A DNA stretch of 64,000 bases, from assembly GCF_001815905.1 (NCBI RefSeq), contig NZ_KV823286.1, positions 39,288 to 103,287 of the forward strand. Direction: 5' to 3'. How positions within the stretch are numbered: position 1 is the stretch's first letter; each line of letters opens with the position of its first letter. This DNA is from Brevibacterium sp. HMSC07C04 (GTDB lineage: Bacteria > Actinomycetota > Actinomycetes > Actinomycetales > Brevibacteriaceae). The notes beneath the pieces are model-generated. The model ran no database searches and was not told the DNA's origin. It saw only the letters and a list, made by a program, of their open reading frames with translations. Of this stretch, positions 1-7,871 are shown in pieces. The position numbers and the translations under genes were made by a program.

Positions 1-474
1 TGACCTGCCGGTTCAATCTCGCATAACGGCAGATTCTTGTAATTCGATAGAGCCCCCTGTGTCCTGATCAGGGCGCGGCAGGTTCGTACCGTGCTGATGA
101 GCACGGTTGATCGTCGCGTCGATTGACACGTTCCAGTCAATGTCGCCCACTGCATCGGCCTCGGCGAGGATGTGCGCGAATACGCGGTCCCAGGTGCCGT
201 CGGTTGCGTAGCGGCGATGCCGCTTCCACACCGTCTGCCAGGGACCATACCGGTCGGGGAGATCTCGCCACGGGATTCCGGTGCGGTACCGGTAGATGAT
301 GCCCTCTACAACGCGGCGGCTATCACCAAACGGGCGGCCTTTACGGCCCTCATTCGTTGGCAGAAGTGGTTCAACTCGCTCCCACTGTGCATTCGTGAAC
401 TGCGTAAATCTAGACCGTTGTGACACACCTCAATCATGCTCGAGCACAGGCCCACAATTAGGAGACACGCCCTA
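1..474 (-). mobile_element. Partial IS5-family (IS427-like) insertion sequence, 5' end
   Basis: The element runs off the left edge. Its 5' end is inside the window: the orfA transposase reads leftward, and the outer end at about 457-474 reads on the minus strand as TAGGGCGTGTCTCCTAA, a terminus familiar from IS427-group elements. It abuts CTAG at 472-475, the kind of TA/CTAG target these elements use. The right terminal repeat and orfB would lie left of position 1. Boundary placement is by pattern only. Confidence 0.7.
13..426 (-). CDS. IS5-family transposase, first ORF (orfA)
   Basis: The 137-residue product has the N-terminal domain of IS5/IS427 transposases (DUF4096 type): FTNAQWERVEPLLP near the N-terminus, GRPFGDSRRVVEGIIYRYRTGIPWRDLP in the middle, then WKRHRRYATDGTWDRVF and the first catalytic region, IDATINRAHQHGTN. 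In this group a second overlapping ORF, reached by programmed frameshifting, carries the rest of the DDE domain. Here orfA ends 12 nt from the window edge, so I cannot tell whether the element is intact. Confidence 0.85.
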   Translation of the reverse strand: MSQRSRFTQFTNAQWERVEPLLPTNEGRKGRPFGDSRRVVEGIIYRYRTGIPWRDLPDRYGPWQTVWKRHRRYATDGTWDRVFAHILAEADAVGDIDWNVSIDATINRAHQHGTNLPRPDQDTGGSIELQESAVMRD

Positions 475-488
475 GAAGCTGACGATGC

Positions 489-520
489 GGAGCGTCCCGT
501 CTTTCCTGACGGGACGCTCC
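489..520. terminator. Strong hairpin between the IS element and the 527-1048 gene
   Basis: A perfect 13-bp stem (GGAGCGTCCCGTC / GACGGGACGCTCC) with a 6-nt loop. It lies just past the stop of the minus-strand gene ending at 527. The flanks are only weakly T-rich, so the direction is uncertain. Confidence 0.65.
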
Positions 521-526
521 ATTTGC

Positions 527-1048
527 TCAGTCGGAAACGACCCGCGTTTGCCCTCCATTCCTGAACCTCACCGTGCCCAAGGGCGGCAGGTTCCACCCAT
601 GAAGGATGTGGCTGAGTGCTCGACTGGGCGACTGCGCATTCTGCAGACGCTGAAGCCAGGGCCGCCAGGCATCAGCGTTGAGCCGAAAATCCGGGTAAGG
701 ATAGCCGAACCACTGTTTAAAAAGATGGCCGTGTACGGCTTCCTGCAATTCGCCCTGTTTTCGCGCGCCTGACAGCAGCTCAGCAAGTAGGAAGTACTGG
801 ATCGGACTGAAACCGGCATTGTGCAGTTCTGCGGCAGTGTCCTTCCAAGATTGAGGGACGCGCGTACCGCCCTTGACGACGCTGCCTGCAATGAAATTCA
901 TAATCGTCGCCCCTGGGAACGCAGGGCAGTGGTCGAGCATATAGCGAGACCACAGGGGGCGATCAGCTTCAGGGACTTCGCCCCAACCATCCGCAGGGTC
1001 GACGTCGTGAGGATTTCCTGTACCGGTGTTGCCATGGTGAGTAGACAT
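527..1048 (-). CDS. Hypothetical protein, 173 aa
   Basis: The frame stays open upstream to 1993, but only the part from the ATG at 1048 looks coding. That ATG has an AAGGAA Shine-Dalgarno 7 nt upstream; the rest of the frame is the antisense of the lipoprotein gene at 1377. The protein has no signal peptide or membrane segment. It is rich in Trp, Tyr and Pro, with recognisable blocks PLWSRYMLDHCPAFPG and KQWFGYPYPDFRLNADAW. I do not recognise the family. It is a lone gene followed by a hairpin and sits beside an IS end, so it may be accessory. Confidence 0.6.
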   Translation of the reverse strand: MSTHHGNTGTGNPHDVDPADGWGEVPEADRPLWSRYMLDHCPAFPGATIMNFIAGSVVKGGTRVPQSWKDTAAELHNAGFSPIQYFLLAELLSGARKQGELQEAVHGHLFKQWFGYPYPDFRLNADAWRPWLQRLQNAQSPSRALSHILHGWNLPPLGTVRFRNGGQTRVVSD

Positions 1049-1376
1049 GGGAATGTTCCTTACCGGATCCCGGTGCGTCTGCGCGCAGAGATCCATCGAC
1101 TTGCATGAACGTTTGCTCATGCCGGTTCTTCCCCTGGGGCACCCCACTCGATGGAGAGGGTTGCCGTGCAGCCAGCCAGGTACTGAAAGCTGCAACTCTT
1201 GAACCAGCGAACAACATACTGGAGCTGCAGAAATTTCGGCCGGAATCGGTAACAAATCGTCACAGACATTTTCGTGGTCGGCGGACTGTCCTTCTGAGCG
1301 CACCGTTCTGTGGTCAGTACAGCTAGACTTCCTCTGAACGTTCAAACCAGGAAACAGGTGAAAGGCGCGGCCCGCA
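1049..1376. other. Divergent intergenic region
   Basis: This 328-bp stretch separates the minus-strand gene ending at 1048 from the lipoprotein gene at 1377. It should hold both promoters. A TAGACT -10-like hexamer is at 1324-1329 on the plus strand. An AGGAAACAG ribosome site precedes a GTG at 1358 that opens only an 8-codon frame (stop TAA 1382-1384) overlapping the TTG start of the next gene. No RNA gene or repeat is evident. Confidence 0.5.
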
Positions 1377-2303
1377 TTGCATAACAGTCGACATTCACAA
1401 GGTGCCCCAACAGCAACCATCGACAACAGGCTCAGGCGAGCCCTGACGGTAGGCGCGATGCTGATGGTCACACTGGTGCTGGCCGGATGTGCGGGCCTCA
1501 ACGCCGTTGTCAAAATGGATCTCACCATTGACAAAGACCTGCGCGTCAGCGGTGGCCTCGTCGCAACTGTCGAACGACAGAAAGTCAACGAAAAGGTGTC
1601 CGAGCTCGGCGGTCTTGCCCAAGAAAGTGACATCGAGAAGCAGCTTGACCAGTCTGTCGAAGACGTAAAAGACACCATCCCAGAAGGGGCCCAGGCTGAA
1701 AAGATCTCGACTGACAGTGAACTCGGGTACAGGGTCACGTTCGACAAAGTCGCAGCAGAGGACTTCACCAGCACCACCGGGAGTGGACCCGGACGCATCG
1801 TCCTGAAAAAAGACGGCGACAACATCGTCATGGAACTGCCGAACATCGCAAAAGACACGGATTCTCCGGCTTTCAACACAGGAGGCGAGGCCCCGTCGAC
1901 GTCAGAGATCTTCAAAGAAGCCGAGGTTAAGCTGACCTTCCCGGGTAAGGTCGTCGAAGCTGAAGGCGGCCAGATCTCCGGCAAGACAGTCACCTACGAC
2001 CTGCGCTCATACGACAAGGACGTCATCAGCGTGACTGCGAAAGCCTCGGGCTTCCCATGGTTGATCGTCTTCATCGTGATCGGACTTTTTGTCTTCCTGG
2101 CGATCGTTGCGGCAGTCGTCATCGTCGTTGTGGTCGTGGCGAAGAAGAAGCAGAAGAACCAGCCTCCCGCGCCTTTCGGACAGGGCGGCCCCAACTACCC
2201 TGTCCAGCAGCCGGGGGCAGCTCCGTACAACAATCCCGGCCCGCAGGCACCGCCGGAGCGGCCGGGTGGTCCGCCGATGCCGCCTCGTCCTCCTCAGAGC
2301 TGA
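1377..2303 (+). CDS. LppM-like lipoprotein with C-terminal membrane anchor and proline-rich tail
   Basis: The 308-residue product has an N-terminal signal with a lipobox (LVLAGC, Cys about residue 38). A beta-rich extracytoplasmic domain of the LppM (DUF3153) type follows, then a strongly hydrophobic segment (about 226-256), a KKKQK stop-transfer and a Pro/Gly/Gln-rich cytoplasmic tail. LppM-family proteins are actinobacterial envelope proteins; the mycobacterial one is linked to phagosome manipulation. The start is awkward. The only in-frame start that leaves arginines ahead of the hydrophobic core is TTG 1377, which overlaps an 8-codon GTG frame with a better ribosome site. The next in-frame start, ATG 1458, would leave almost no n-region. 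Confidence 0.8.
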   Translation: MHNSRHSQGAPTATIDNRLRRALTVGAMLMVTLVLAGCAGLNAVVKMDLTIDKDLRVSGGLVATVERQKVNEKVSELGGLAQESDIEKQLDQSVEDVKDTIPEGAQAEKISTDSELGYRVTFDKVAAEDFTSTTGSGPGRIVLKKDGDNIVMELPNIAKDTDSPAFNTGGEAPSTSEIFKEAEVKLTFPGKVVEAEGGQISGKTVTYDLRSYDKDVISVTAKASGFPWLIVFIVIGLFVFLAIVAAVVIVVVVVAKKKQKNQPPAPFGQGGPNYPVQQPGAAPYNNPGPQAPPERPGGPPMPPRPPQS

Positions 2304-2329
2304 CGAAGACAGCACCCCACAAGAACTGA

Positions 2330-2375
2330 CATAGGGCTCCGGCAGAGCTTCACCAAGCTCTGCCGGAGCCCTATG
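2330..2375 (+). terminator. Rho-independent-type terminator after the LppM-like gene
   Basis: A perfect 21-bp inverted repeat with a 4-nt loop (CACC), 26 nt after the stop codon. The T-run is poor, as is common in high-GC actinobacteria. Confidence 0.8.
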
Positions 2376-2474
2376 TGAAAGCACACGAGGTGAGGCTGGC
2401 CATCGCGGCCACCACTGCGGCTGCCCCGCAGCGCGGGAACCATGACCCGGCACACCACCAGCCCCAAAACACAA

Positions 2475-2512
2475 AAATCCCGGAACATCGAATGAATGAT
2501 GTTCCGGGATTT
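2475..2512 (-). terminator. Terminator downstream of tRNA-His
   Basis: A perfect 15-bp stem (AAATCCCGGAACATC and its complement) with an 8-nt loop. On the minus strand it is followed by a T-rich run (TTTTTGTGTTTTG). It lies a few bases past the 3' end of the tRNA. Confidence 0.85.
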
Positions 2513-2516
2513 GGCC

Positions 2517-2593
2517 TGGGGTGGCTAACGGGACTTGAACCCGCGACCCCCGCGACCACAACGCGGTGCTCTACCAGCTGAGCTATAGCCACC
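2517..2593 (-). tRNA. tRNA-His (anticodon GTG)
   Basis: The minus strand folds as a canonical cloverleaf. The acceptor GTGGCTA pairs with TAGCCAC, the D-arm is GCTC...GAGC, the anticodon stem is CGCG..CGCG with loop TTGTGGT, and the T-loop is TTCAAGT. The extra 5' G(-1) opposite C73 that marks histidine tRNAs is encoded at 2593, and CCA is encoded at 2517-2519. Confidence 0.95.
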
Positions 2594-2772
2594 ATCACTG
2601 CCTCACAGACAGCATTGACCATGCTAAGCCACACATTGCCCCAAGGCCAAATCCGCTCAGCTGGCACACAGCTGACACCGAGGTGAGAACAAGAAGGCAG
2701 ACCCAAAATCGGTCTCAGGTTAACGAGCCATAACGTTTTGTGGGCCGGGTGGGAACTCCAATATGGGCCGCG

Positions 2773-2778
2773 TAAAAT
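2773..2778 (+). promoter_or_regulatory. Putative -10 element (TAAAAT) of a leaderless transcript
   Basis: TAAAAT lies exactly 7 nt before the GTG at 2786, the spacing expected when transcription starts on the start codon. No convincing -35 is visible. Confidence 0.45.
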
Positions 2779-2785
2779 CACTCAG

Positions 2786-2857
2786 GTGAAAACAGCGGGA
2801 CACCCGCTGACAGGTGGAAAACAGACCCCCATCCCCAGTAGAAAGCCCCGAGGATGA
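2786..2857 (+). CDS. Putative 23-codon leader ORF coupled to the next gene
   Basis: A GTG-initiated frame of 23 codons starts 7 nt after a -10-like TAAAAT, so it would be translated from a leaderless mRNA. Its TGA stop overlaps the ATG of the 2854 gene as ATGA. That gene has only a GAGG directly abutting its ATG and no properly spaced ribosome site, so coupling through this short ORF would explain how it is translated. The predicted peptide is basic and proline-rich, with no recognisable function. The call rests on geometry alone. Confidence 0.45.
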   Translation: MKTAGHPLTGGKQTPIPSRKPRG

Positions 2858-4572
2858 AGCACGCCGACGTCAGCTTTGCTGAGGACAGAACTGTCCTTCT
2901 GACGATCGACGGCGCCTCGGAACAGTGCCATGACCTGGGCGCAGCGCTCGCCAAAGTCCGCGACATGGCGGCATCCGATGAGCACCCTATTTTCGTGCAG
3001 ATCGCCGACGGCGAATCTTCCCACTCCGTAGTCATCGGGACAGACGGTTCGGTTGCAACGAGCGAACTGCCCATTATCCAGCCGCATAACGCGGTCACAA
3101 ACAGCACAGACCGTCCTGCCGAAGAAACAGCAGAGGCGGACGCCTCTGGGTCCGAGGAAGCGCCAGACAGCCAGGCAGGCACCTCGGCTGGTGCAGAGTC
3201 CACTGCCGCAGCCGAGACTGACCCAGAAGCCGATCCTGCGAACGGACCCGCGCAGGTGGACGACCAGGCAGAAGAAGACAACGGCGACGAAGGACAAAAC
3301 ACCACAGCGCAGCCCGTGGGGAAAGGCCCAGCCAAGCCGGGCAGCGGATCACTTCTCACCCGACTTCTCTCAGACGATCCAGCACGCAGCCCCTCCGACC
3401 GCGGTGAGCGCAGAAAACGCAAGCCGTCGATGATCGTGCCGTCAATCATTCTGGCTGTCATGCTCATTGTGGTCATCGTCCTGTGGGTCATACCCGCATT
3501 CGTCGGAGCGCCGAATGGAGGCCTGCAGGAATCGACGGCCGATTCTTCCGGCGCGACTGAGCAGCCCAAGCTGAGCCTGAAGAAGTCAGAGAGCATCGTC
3601 CCGGGCTTCAAAAACGAACCCGCGTGGGAACTTCCCGTCGATCCCGCCGCGTCAGTCAGTGCCTCCGAAAGGGGGATCGTTGCAGTCAAAGACCGCAGTG
3701 TTGACGTATTCGATCCCACGACCGGAAAAAAGCGCACCAGCATCACCATGGACGGCAGCGTTCAAATCGCAGCCGACACCAGAATCAACAACAAGCCCGC
3801 TCTGCTGCTGCGCTCAGGCGACAAAGCGGAAGTCCTCTACGACGGTGAAACCACCACACAGAAGTACACGCTTCCCGCCGACGCCGAAATCTCCCTGGCT
3901 GGGACAACCCCCATGGTCGTCGCGGGCGATAAGCTCTACCACTTCCACGACGACAAGGTTCACGCCGTTGTGGGTGTCGAAACCGGCTTCACACCCATGG
4001 GGCTCGACGGGCGAAAAGTAATCACAGCAGACTTCTCCGGCGAGGTTGCGGTCTCTGACACCGAAACGGGGCTGGCCGAAAAGTTTGCACTCGAAAAGCC
4101 CGGCCAGGACCTCGTGATCCTCAAATGGGTGACAGCCGGGCACGGGAAGATCGTCACCGTGTGGGGTGAAAGCGATACAGGCCTCGATTCCGCCGAGCCC
4201 GTGCAGATTGTGGTCAGCGACACCGAGCAGGGAAAAATCGTGTCAACGGTTGAAACTCAGGCTGATGCAATCGCCGATGCCAAGTGGGAACGCGGGCAGG
4301 GGTTCAGCCTGGCTGTTTTCGGCCCCTACCTGTTCGATATGAAGAGCGGTCTGCTGGTGCGCGACGCTTCGGAAGATGATGTGCGCTTCGGTGAACCTCG
4401 CGGGTCGTACACACCGGCCGTAGTTGACGGATCCCCTTCGATCATCGCCGGCGATGCGGCCTACGAAACCAAGAACAACCTCATGGCAGTTGACGCTGAC
4501 GGCGACTATGCGATTGTCCGCAGCGAATCCGATATAATCAGAGGCTACGCGAAAGCACACAAAGGACGATAA
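2854..4572 (+). CDS. Single-pass membrane protein with extracytoplasmic beta-propeller-like domain
   Basis: The 572-residue product has four parts. A cytoplasmic N-terminal domain (about 1-75) is followed by a very acidic Glu/Ala/Asp/Pro linker (about 85-165) and a basic stretch (RGERRKRKPS). One transmembrane helix lies at about 193-215. An extracytoplasmic domain of some 330 residues contains repeated blade-like strands (for example ERGIVAVKDRSVDVFDPTTGKK and GEVAVSDTETGL) resembling PQQ/WD-type propellers. No enzyme motif is visible. It lies 63 bp upstream of a proline-rich envelope protein and is probably co-transcribed with it. Function unknown. Confidence 0.75.
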   Translation: MKHADVSFAEDRTVLLTIDGASEQCHDLGAALAKVRDMAASDEHPIFVQIADGESSHSVVIGTDGSVATSELPIIQPHNAVTNSTDRPAEETAEADASGSEEAPDSQAGTSAGAESTAAAETDPEADPANGPAQVDDQAEEDNGDEGQNTTAQPVGKGPAKPGSGSLLTRLLSDDPARSPSDRGERRKRKPSMIVPSIILAVMLIVVIVLWVIPAFVGAPNGGLQESTADSSGATEQPKLSLKKSESIVPGFKNEPAWELPVDPAASVSASERGIVAVKDRSVDVFDPTTGKKRTSITMDGSVQIAADTRINNKPALLLRSGDKAEVLYDGETTTQKYTLPADAEISLAGTTPMVVAGDKLYHFHDDKVHAVVGVETGFTPMGLDGRKVITADFSGEVAVSDTETGLAEKFALEKPGQDLVILKWVTAGHGKIVTVWGESDTGLDSAEPVQIVVSDTEQGKIVSTVETQADAIADAKWERGQGFSLAVFGPYLFDMKSGLLVRDASEDDVRFGEPRGSYTPAVVDGSPSIIAGDAAYETKNNLMAVDADGDYAIVRSESDIIRGYAKAHKGR

Positions 4573-4635
4573 CGGGCGTTTTATCCGTAAATTCACCGAA
4601 GACTCCGCACCGCTGAGCACACACCGGAAGGCAGC

Positions 4636-5577
4636 ATGAAGCAGGTATTCAGGCGCCAAGCCACGGCCGCAGCACTGTGCTGTTTTGCCGTGTTCGGTCT
4701 GATCCTCACGCTTGCCACCCCTGCGGCAGCACAGCCTGACAACGGGGCATCCGAGAGCCAAAGTGAAGAGCCGTATGTGCCCACTCAGCCCGACGGCAAA
4801 GTCAACCCGACTTCGCCGTCGAATCCGCCTACCGGAGGCTCTGGTGAAAAACCGTCGCAAGAGCCCGCTGAGAACACTGAAGGGTCAGCGGGCAATCCGC
4901 CCGATCCGCCAACGGACAATCGGACAACACAGTCATCGCCGAAGCCGCCGGACAGGCCAACCGACAAACCGAATCCAAAACCGTCCCGGAAACCTGCTGA
5001 CAGGCCAACCGGCACGCTGACGCCCAAACCCTCACAGCGGCCACCCGGTGGACTGCCGCCGAAATCATCCACGCAGAAGCCGACGGACAAGTCTGAAGCT
5101 GACAGACGGGAAGGCTCGAAGAACTCTCCGTACGACACCCGCCGACAGCCGCGTACCAGTCCGCACAGAAACAGTCCCCGGCCACCGGACGGCCGCTTCA
5201 GCAGCCAGAGTTCAAGCGGGAGGGCTCCTCAGCCGGACACCGGCAACGGCGGAGCCAACTGGGTTCCGCAGAGACCCAGCAGCGGTTCTGGATCTTCGTC
5301 CCAGCAGAATGAAGGAACCGTGACCGACCCGGTCCCCACCCCCGAACAGGCCGAATCGGAGAAGCAGGGCAAGCAAAGCTTTGCGTTGAAGGGCAGCCAG
5401 GCCGGTGCCTCTGACAATCCCGAGGCCCGCAGCGCCAGCCTGCTGTGGGGCGGGCTCACAATCGTGCTGGGCTTGGCGGTCATCGTGTCAGCGTGGCTGT
5501 TCCTGCGCCGCTCACCGAAGCCCGCTAAAGACACAGCGGGCTCAACAGAAGACAACCCGGCCGGCTCAGCAGAGTAA
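4636..5577 (+). CDS. Secreted proline-rich protein with C-terminal membrane anchor
   Basis: The 313-residue product has a signal peptide (cleavage near ATPAAA-QPD, about residue 33). A long, disordered region of Pro, Lys, Ser, Thr and Arg contains degenerate repeats of the KPxDRPTDKPxPKPS kind (about 95-165). A hydrophobic helix lies near 270-290, with a short cytoplasmic tail. There is no LPXTG motif. Such sequences usually span or decorate the wall. Together with the preceding gene it forms a two-gene envelope unit closed by a terminator. The sequence is low-complexity, so homology searches will be unreliable. Confidence 0.7.
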   Translation: MKQVFRRQATAAALCCFAVFGLILTLATPAAAQPDNGASESQSEEPYVPTQPDGKVNPTSPSNPPTGGSGEKPSQEPAENTEGSAGNPPDPPTDNRTTQSSPKPPDRPTDKPNPKPSRKPADRPTGTLTPKPSQRPPGGLPPKSSTQKPTDKSEADRREGSKNSPYDTRRQPRTSPHRNSPRPPDGRFSSQSSSGRAPQPDTGNGGANWVPQRPSSGSGSSSQQNEGTVTDPVPTPEQAESEKQGKQSFALKGSQAGASDNPEARSASLLWGGLTIVLGLAVIVSAWLFLRRSPKPAKDTAGSTEDNPAGSAE

Positions 5578-5596
5578 GGGCGGTGAAGCACCGCCC
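5578..5596 (+). terminator. Terminator hairpin
   Basis: An 8-bp stem GGGCGGTG/CACCGCCC with a 3-nt loop immediately after the stop at 5577. It separates the plus-strand pair from the convergent ogt gene. Confidence 0.65.
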
Positions 5597-5631
5597 TTCA
5601 CAGCGCCGTCGGTAAGAAAAGCCGGGACTGG

Positions 5632-6150
5632 TTAGAACAGGGGCCGGTCAGGCGTGTGGCCCTCGAGCTCCAAGAGCATTCGCTTGCGCTCGATACCGCC
5701 GGCGTAGCCGACCATGCTGCCGTCGGCGCCCATCACTCTGTGGCACGGCACAATGATGCTGATCGGATTGTGTCCCACAGCCCCGCCGACTGCCTGAGCC
5801 ATACCGGGCTTGCCCAGCTGCTTTGCGATCTCGCCATATGTGGTCAGCTCGCCGTAGGGAATCTCCAGCAGCAGGTTCCAGATGCGCTTCTGACCCGCCG
5901 TGCCATGCAGGGCAAACGGAACGTCGAATGTCTGCCGGTGTCCGGCAAAGTATTCACTCAGCTGTGCAAGTGCTGGCCCCATGACCGGATCGTCTTCTGC
6001 CGAGGCGGAGCTGAGCTCCTGCCCGAAGAACTCCTGTTCGGGACTGTGCTTGATGGGCACGTGGTGCACGCCGACCAGCTGCCCGCCGTGTGCAATGAAG
6101 ACAGTGGGTCCGGTCGGCAGGGTCAGATAGGCGTGACGGGCTGAATCCAC
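5632..6150 (-). CDS. ogt: Methylated-DNA--[protein]-cysteine S-methyltransferase
   Basis: This suicide DNA-repair protein transfers the methyl group of O6-methylguanine to its own cysteine. The 172-residue product is of normal length. The signature IIVPCHRVMGADG places the acceptor Cys at 136, preceded by the helix-turn-helix that contacts DNA (YGELTTYGEIAKQLG) and followed by GYAGGIERKRMLLELEG. It lacks the Ada regulatory domain. It is 3 bp downstream of the glycosyltransferase gene on the same strand, so probably co-transcribed with it. Confidence 0.95.
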   Translation of the reverse strand: MDSARHAYLTLPTGPTVFIAHGGQLVGVHHVPIKHSPEQEFFGQELSSASAEDDPVMGPALAQLSEYFAGHRQTFDVPFALHGTAGQKRIWNLLLEIPYGELTTYGEIAKQLGKPGMAQAVGGAVGHNPISIIVPCHRVMGADGSMVGYAGGIERKRMLLELEGHTPDRPLF

Positions 6151-6153
6151 AGA

Positions 6154-7869
6154 TCAGAGCCGATCTTTTTCGATGTCCATGCGCTGCAGGCCGATCTGCC
6201 GTGCTGAGGGCTCGACGTTCGACTTCACGACCGTCTTCTGCGTGACTTCGAAGTTTTCGCGGTATTTGCCGAACAGCAGGCGGCCCTGTGAAACGAGCGC
6301 GGTCGAGGAATTGAAGATCATGAGCGTAAAGGGGAACAGCAGCCACTGGGCGAGCATCGACACTGAGCGCAGCCGTGAGTAGCGCACGGGCCGCGGCGGC
6401 AGCAGATTCACGAACACCAGCAGCGATGTGAGCAGCATGATCATGGCAACCTGCTGGATGCTGCCGACCAAGAACGGCATATTGCTGGTGAATTCGGGCG
6501 CGCTTTCTCCTGTGGCGCGCAGCACGAGGAAGGGCACCCAACCGCCTACGGCAATGATGAGGGAAACGCTGGCGAGCGTGACGTGGCTTTCCAACAGCAG
6601 GATGAAGCGACACAGCGTGCCGAAGAACCTGGGCTTCGAATTGGCCCAGCCCTTGATGGCGTAAGGAACATCCGAAGCGCCGTAGGACCACCGCGCGAGC
6701 TGTTTGAACTGCGCTTTGATCGACTGGCCCAGGTTTCCTGCCAGCACGGCGTCCTGGTAGATGGGCACGTGGACGGGGATCACACGGTAGTCGCCGCGGA
6801 AGTGAAAGTACGACCGCCAGTACTGGTGGCCGTCTTCGACGATTGTACGCGTGGACCAGAAATCCATGTCGATAAGCGCATCAAGCGGTTGTGAGTGAGA
6901 CGCGAAGTTGCGAAGCGAAAAGGGTCGGACCGTCTGTGTGAGGTTGAAGAAGCAGTTGGCCGAAGCAATCACGCGGGTCACCGCGGGGGCGTCCCAGATA
7001 TTCGACAGGTACAGCGCGATGGGCTGGTAGGAAGCGCGCTGGCGGTCTTCAGCCCGGATGTATTCATACGCAACGTAGTCGAAATAGCTTTCATACGGTT
7101 TGTTGTCGCAGTCGAGCGTGGTGACCATGACTTCGGCAGGGTCGAAGCCTCTTTCTTCTGCCCACACGGCCGCACGTCGGCCCGCGAAGGTGATGTTGCC
7201 GCCCTTGCCGGTGATTTCGCCGGGGATGTCACGCGGGTGTTCAACAAGCTCATAGGTGCCGAACTTCGCGCCGTACTTTTCTTTCAGCCGCTGGGCTGTC
7301 AGCTGCATGTCCGGGCCGCCGCGCTCTTCGTAGGCGAAGAAGATGTGCAGGTGCTCCGATGGGGTTGTTGTGTACAGCAGCCCGCGGATGGTGGGTTCGA
7401 TGACTTCGTACGGTTCGTTGTACGCCGCGATGATGACAGCGTGCTGGACCCGGGCAGGGTGAGGGTAGTTCTGGGGGTTTTTCCTCACTTGGCGCAGAAG
7501 CTGCCGATGCTGGTCTGCGCGAAACGATCCCGGTGGGGTCGGCGGCACCCGCTTGCCGTCCATGACCAGCGCAAGATCAAGAAGACGCGCATTCCAGTCG
7601 ACTCGAGCGGCGAGGCGAAAGCGGCGCAGCCCGCGCACAAGATCGACTGCACCGCGCACACCCCGAATGAACATGTAGGCGACGATTACAAGCACCCACA
7701 GCGCACCCCACGTGGGGTGTATGAGCGAAAGAACGACGACGGCCGCGAGATTCCCGTAGCTGAAGACAGCCGGGATCATTTCGAAGAAGCGATATTTGGA
7801 GTCGCGTTTGCCCAGCGGGACTTCATTACTTTCGTCAGCGGCAGCGAGGGGAGCGGTGGCAGTAGTCAT
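6154..7869 (-). CDS. Membrane processive glycosyltransferase, family 2
   Basis: The 571-residue product has two N-terminal transmembrane helices (about 33-72), a cytoplasmic GT-A domain and about four C-terminal helices (about 410-520). GT2 landmarks are AAYNEP (149-153), the metal-binding DCD (253-255), the catalytic-base region VEDGHQYW (ED at 345-346) and QLARW (390-394), the Q-x-x-R-W motif of processive enzymes such as cellulose, chitin and hyaluronan synthases. It therefore probably polymerises and exports a surface glycan. The sugar and acceptor cannot be read from the sequence, and no partner polysaccharide genes lie nearby. It is 2 bp from orn and likely in one operon orn-GT2-ogt. 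Confidence 0.88.
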   Translation of the reverse strand: MTTATAPLAAADESNEVPLGKRDSKYRFFEMIPAVFSYGNLAAVVVLSLIHPTWGALWVLVIVAYMFIRGVRGAVDLVRGLRRFRLAARVDWNARLLDLALVMDGKRVPPTPPGSFRADQHRQLLRQVRKNPQNYPHPARVQHAVIIAAYNEPYEVIEPTIRGLLYTTTPSEHLHIFFAYEERGGPDMQLTAQRLKEKYGAKFGTYELVEHPRDIPGEITGKGGNITFAGRRAAVWAEERGFDPAEVMVTTLDCDNKPYESYFDYVAYEYIRAEDRQRASYQPIALYLSNIWDAPAVTRVIASANCFFNLTQTVRPFSLRNFASHSQPLDALIDMDFWSTRTIVEDGHQYWRSYFHFRGDYRVIPVHVPIYQDAVLAGNLGQSIKAQFKQLARWSYGASDVPYAIKGWANSKPRFFGTLCRFILLLESHVTLASVSLIIAVGGWVPFLVLRATGESAPEFTSNMPFLVGSIQQVAMIMLLTSLLVFVNLLPPRPVRYSRLRSVSMLAQWLLFPFTLMIFNSSTALVSQGRLLFGKYRENFEVTQKTVVKSNVEPSARQIGLQRMDIEKDRL

Positions 7870-7871
7870 AG

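Noticed and set aside
1049..1993. Open minus-strand frame upstream of the 527-1048 gene (488 codons in total)
   Set aside because: It is antisense to the lipoprotein gene and has Ser/Thr-rich shadow composition; the ATG at 1048 has a ribosome site and protein-like sequence begins there.
4985..5165. Pro/Lys-rich repeat as a tandem DNA repeat
   Set aside because: The repetition is at the protein level and degenerate; the DNA does not contain a clean tandem unit.
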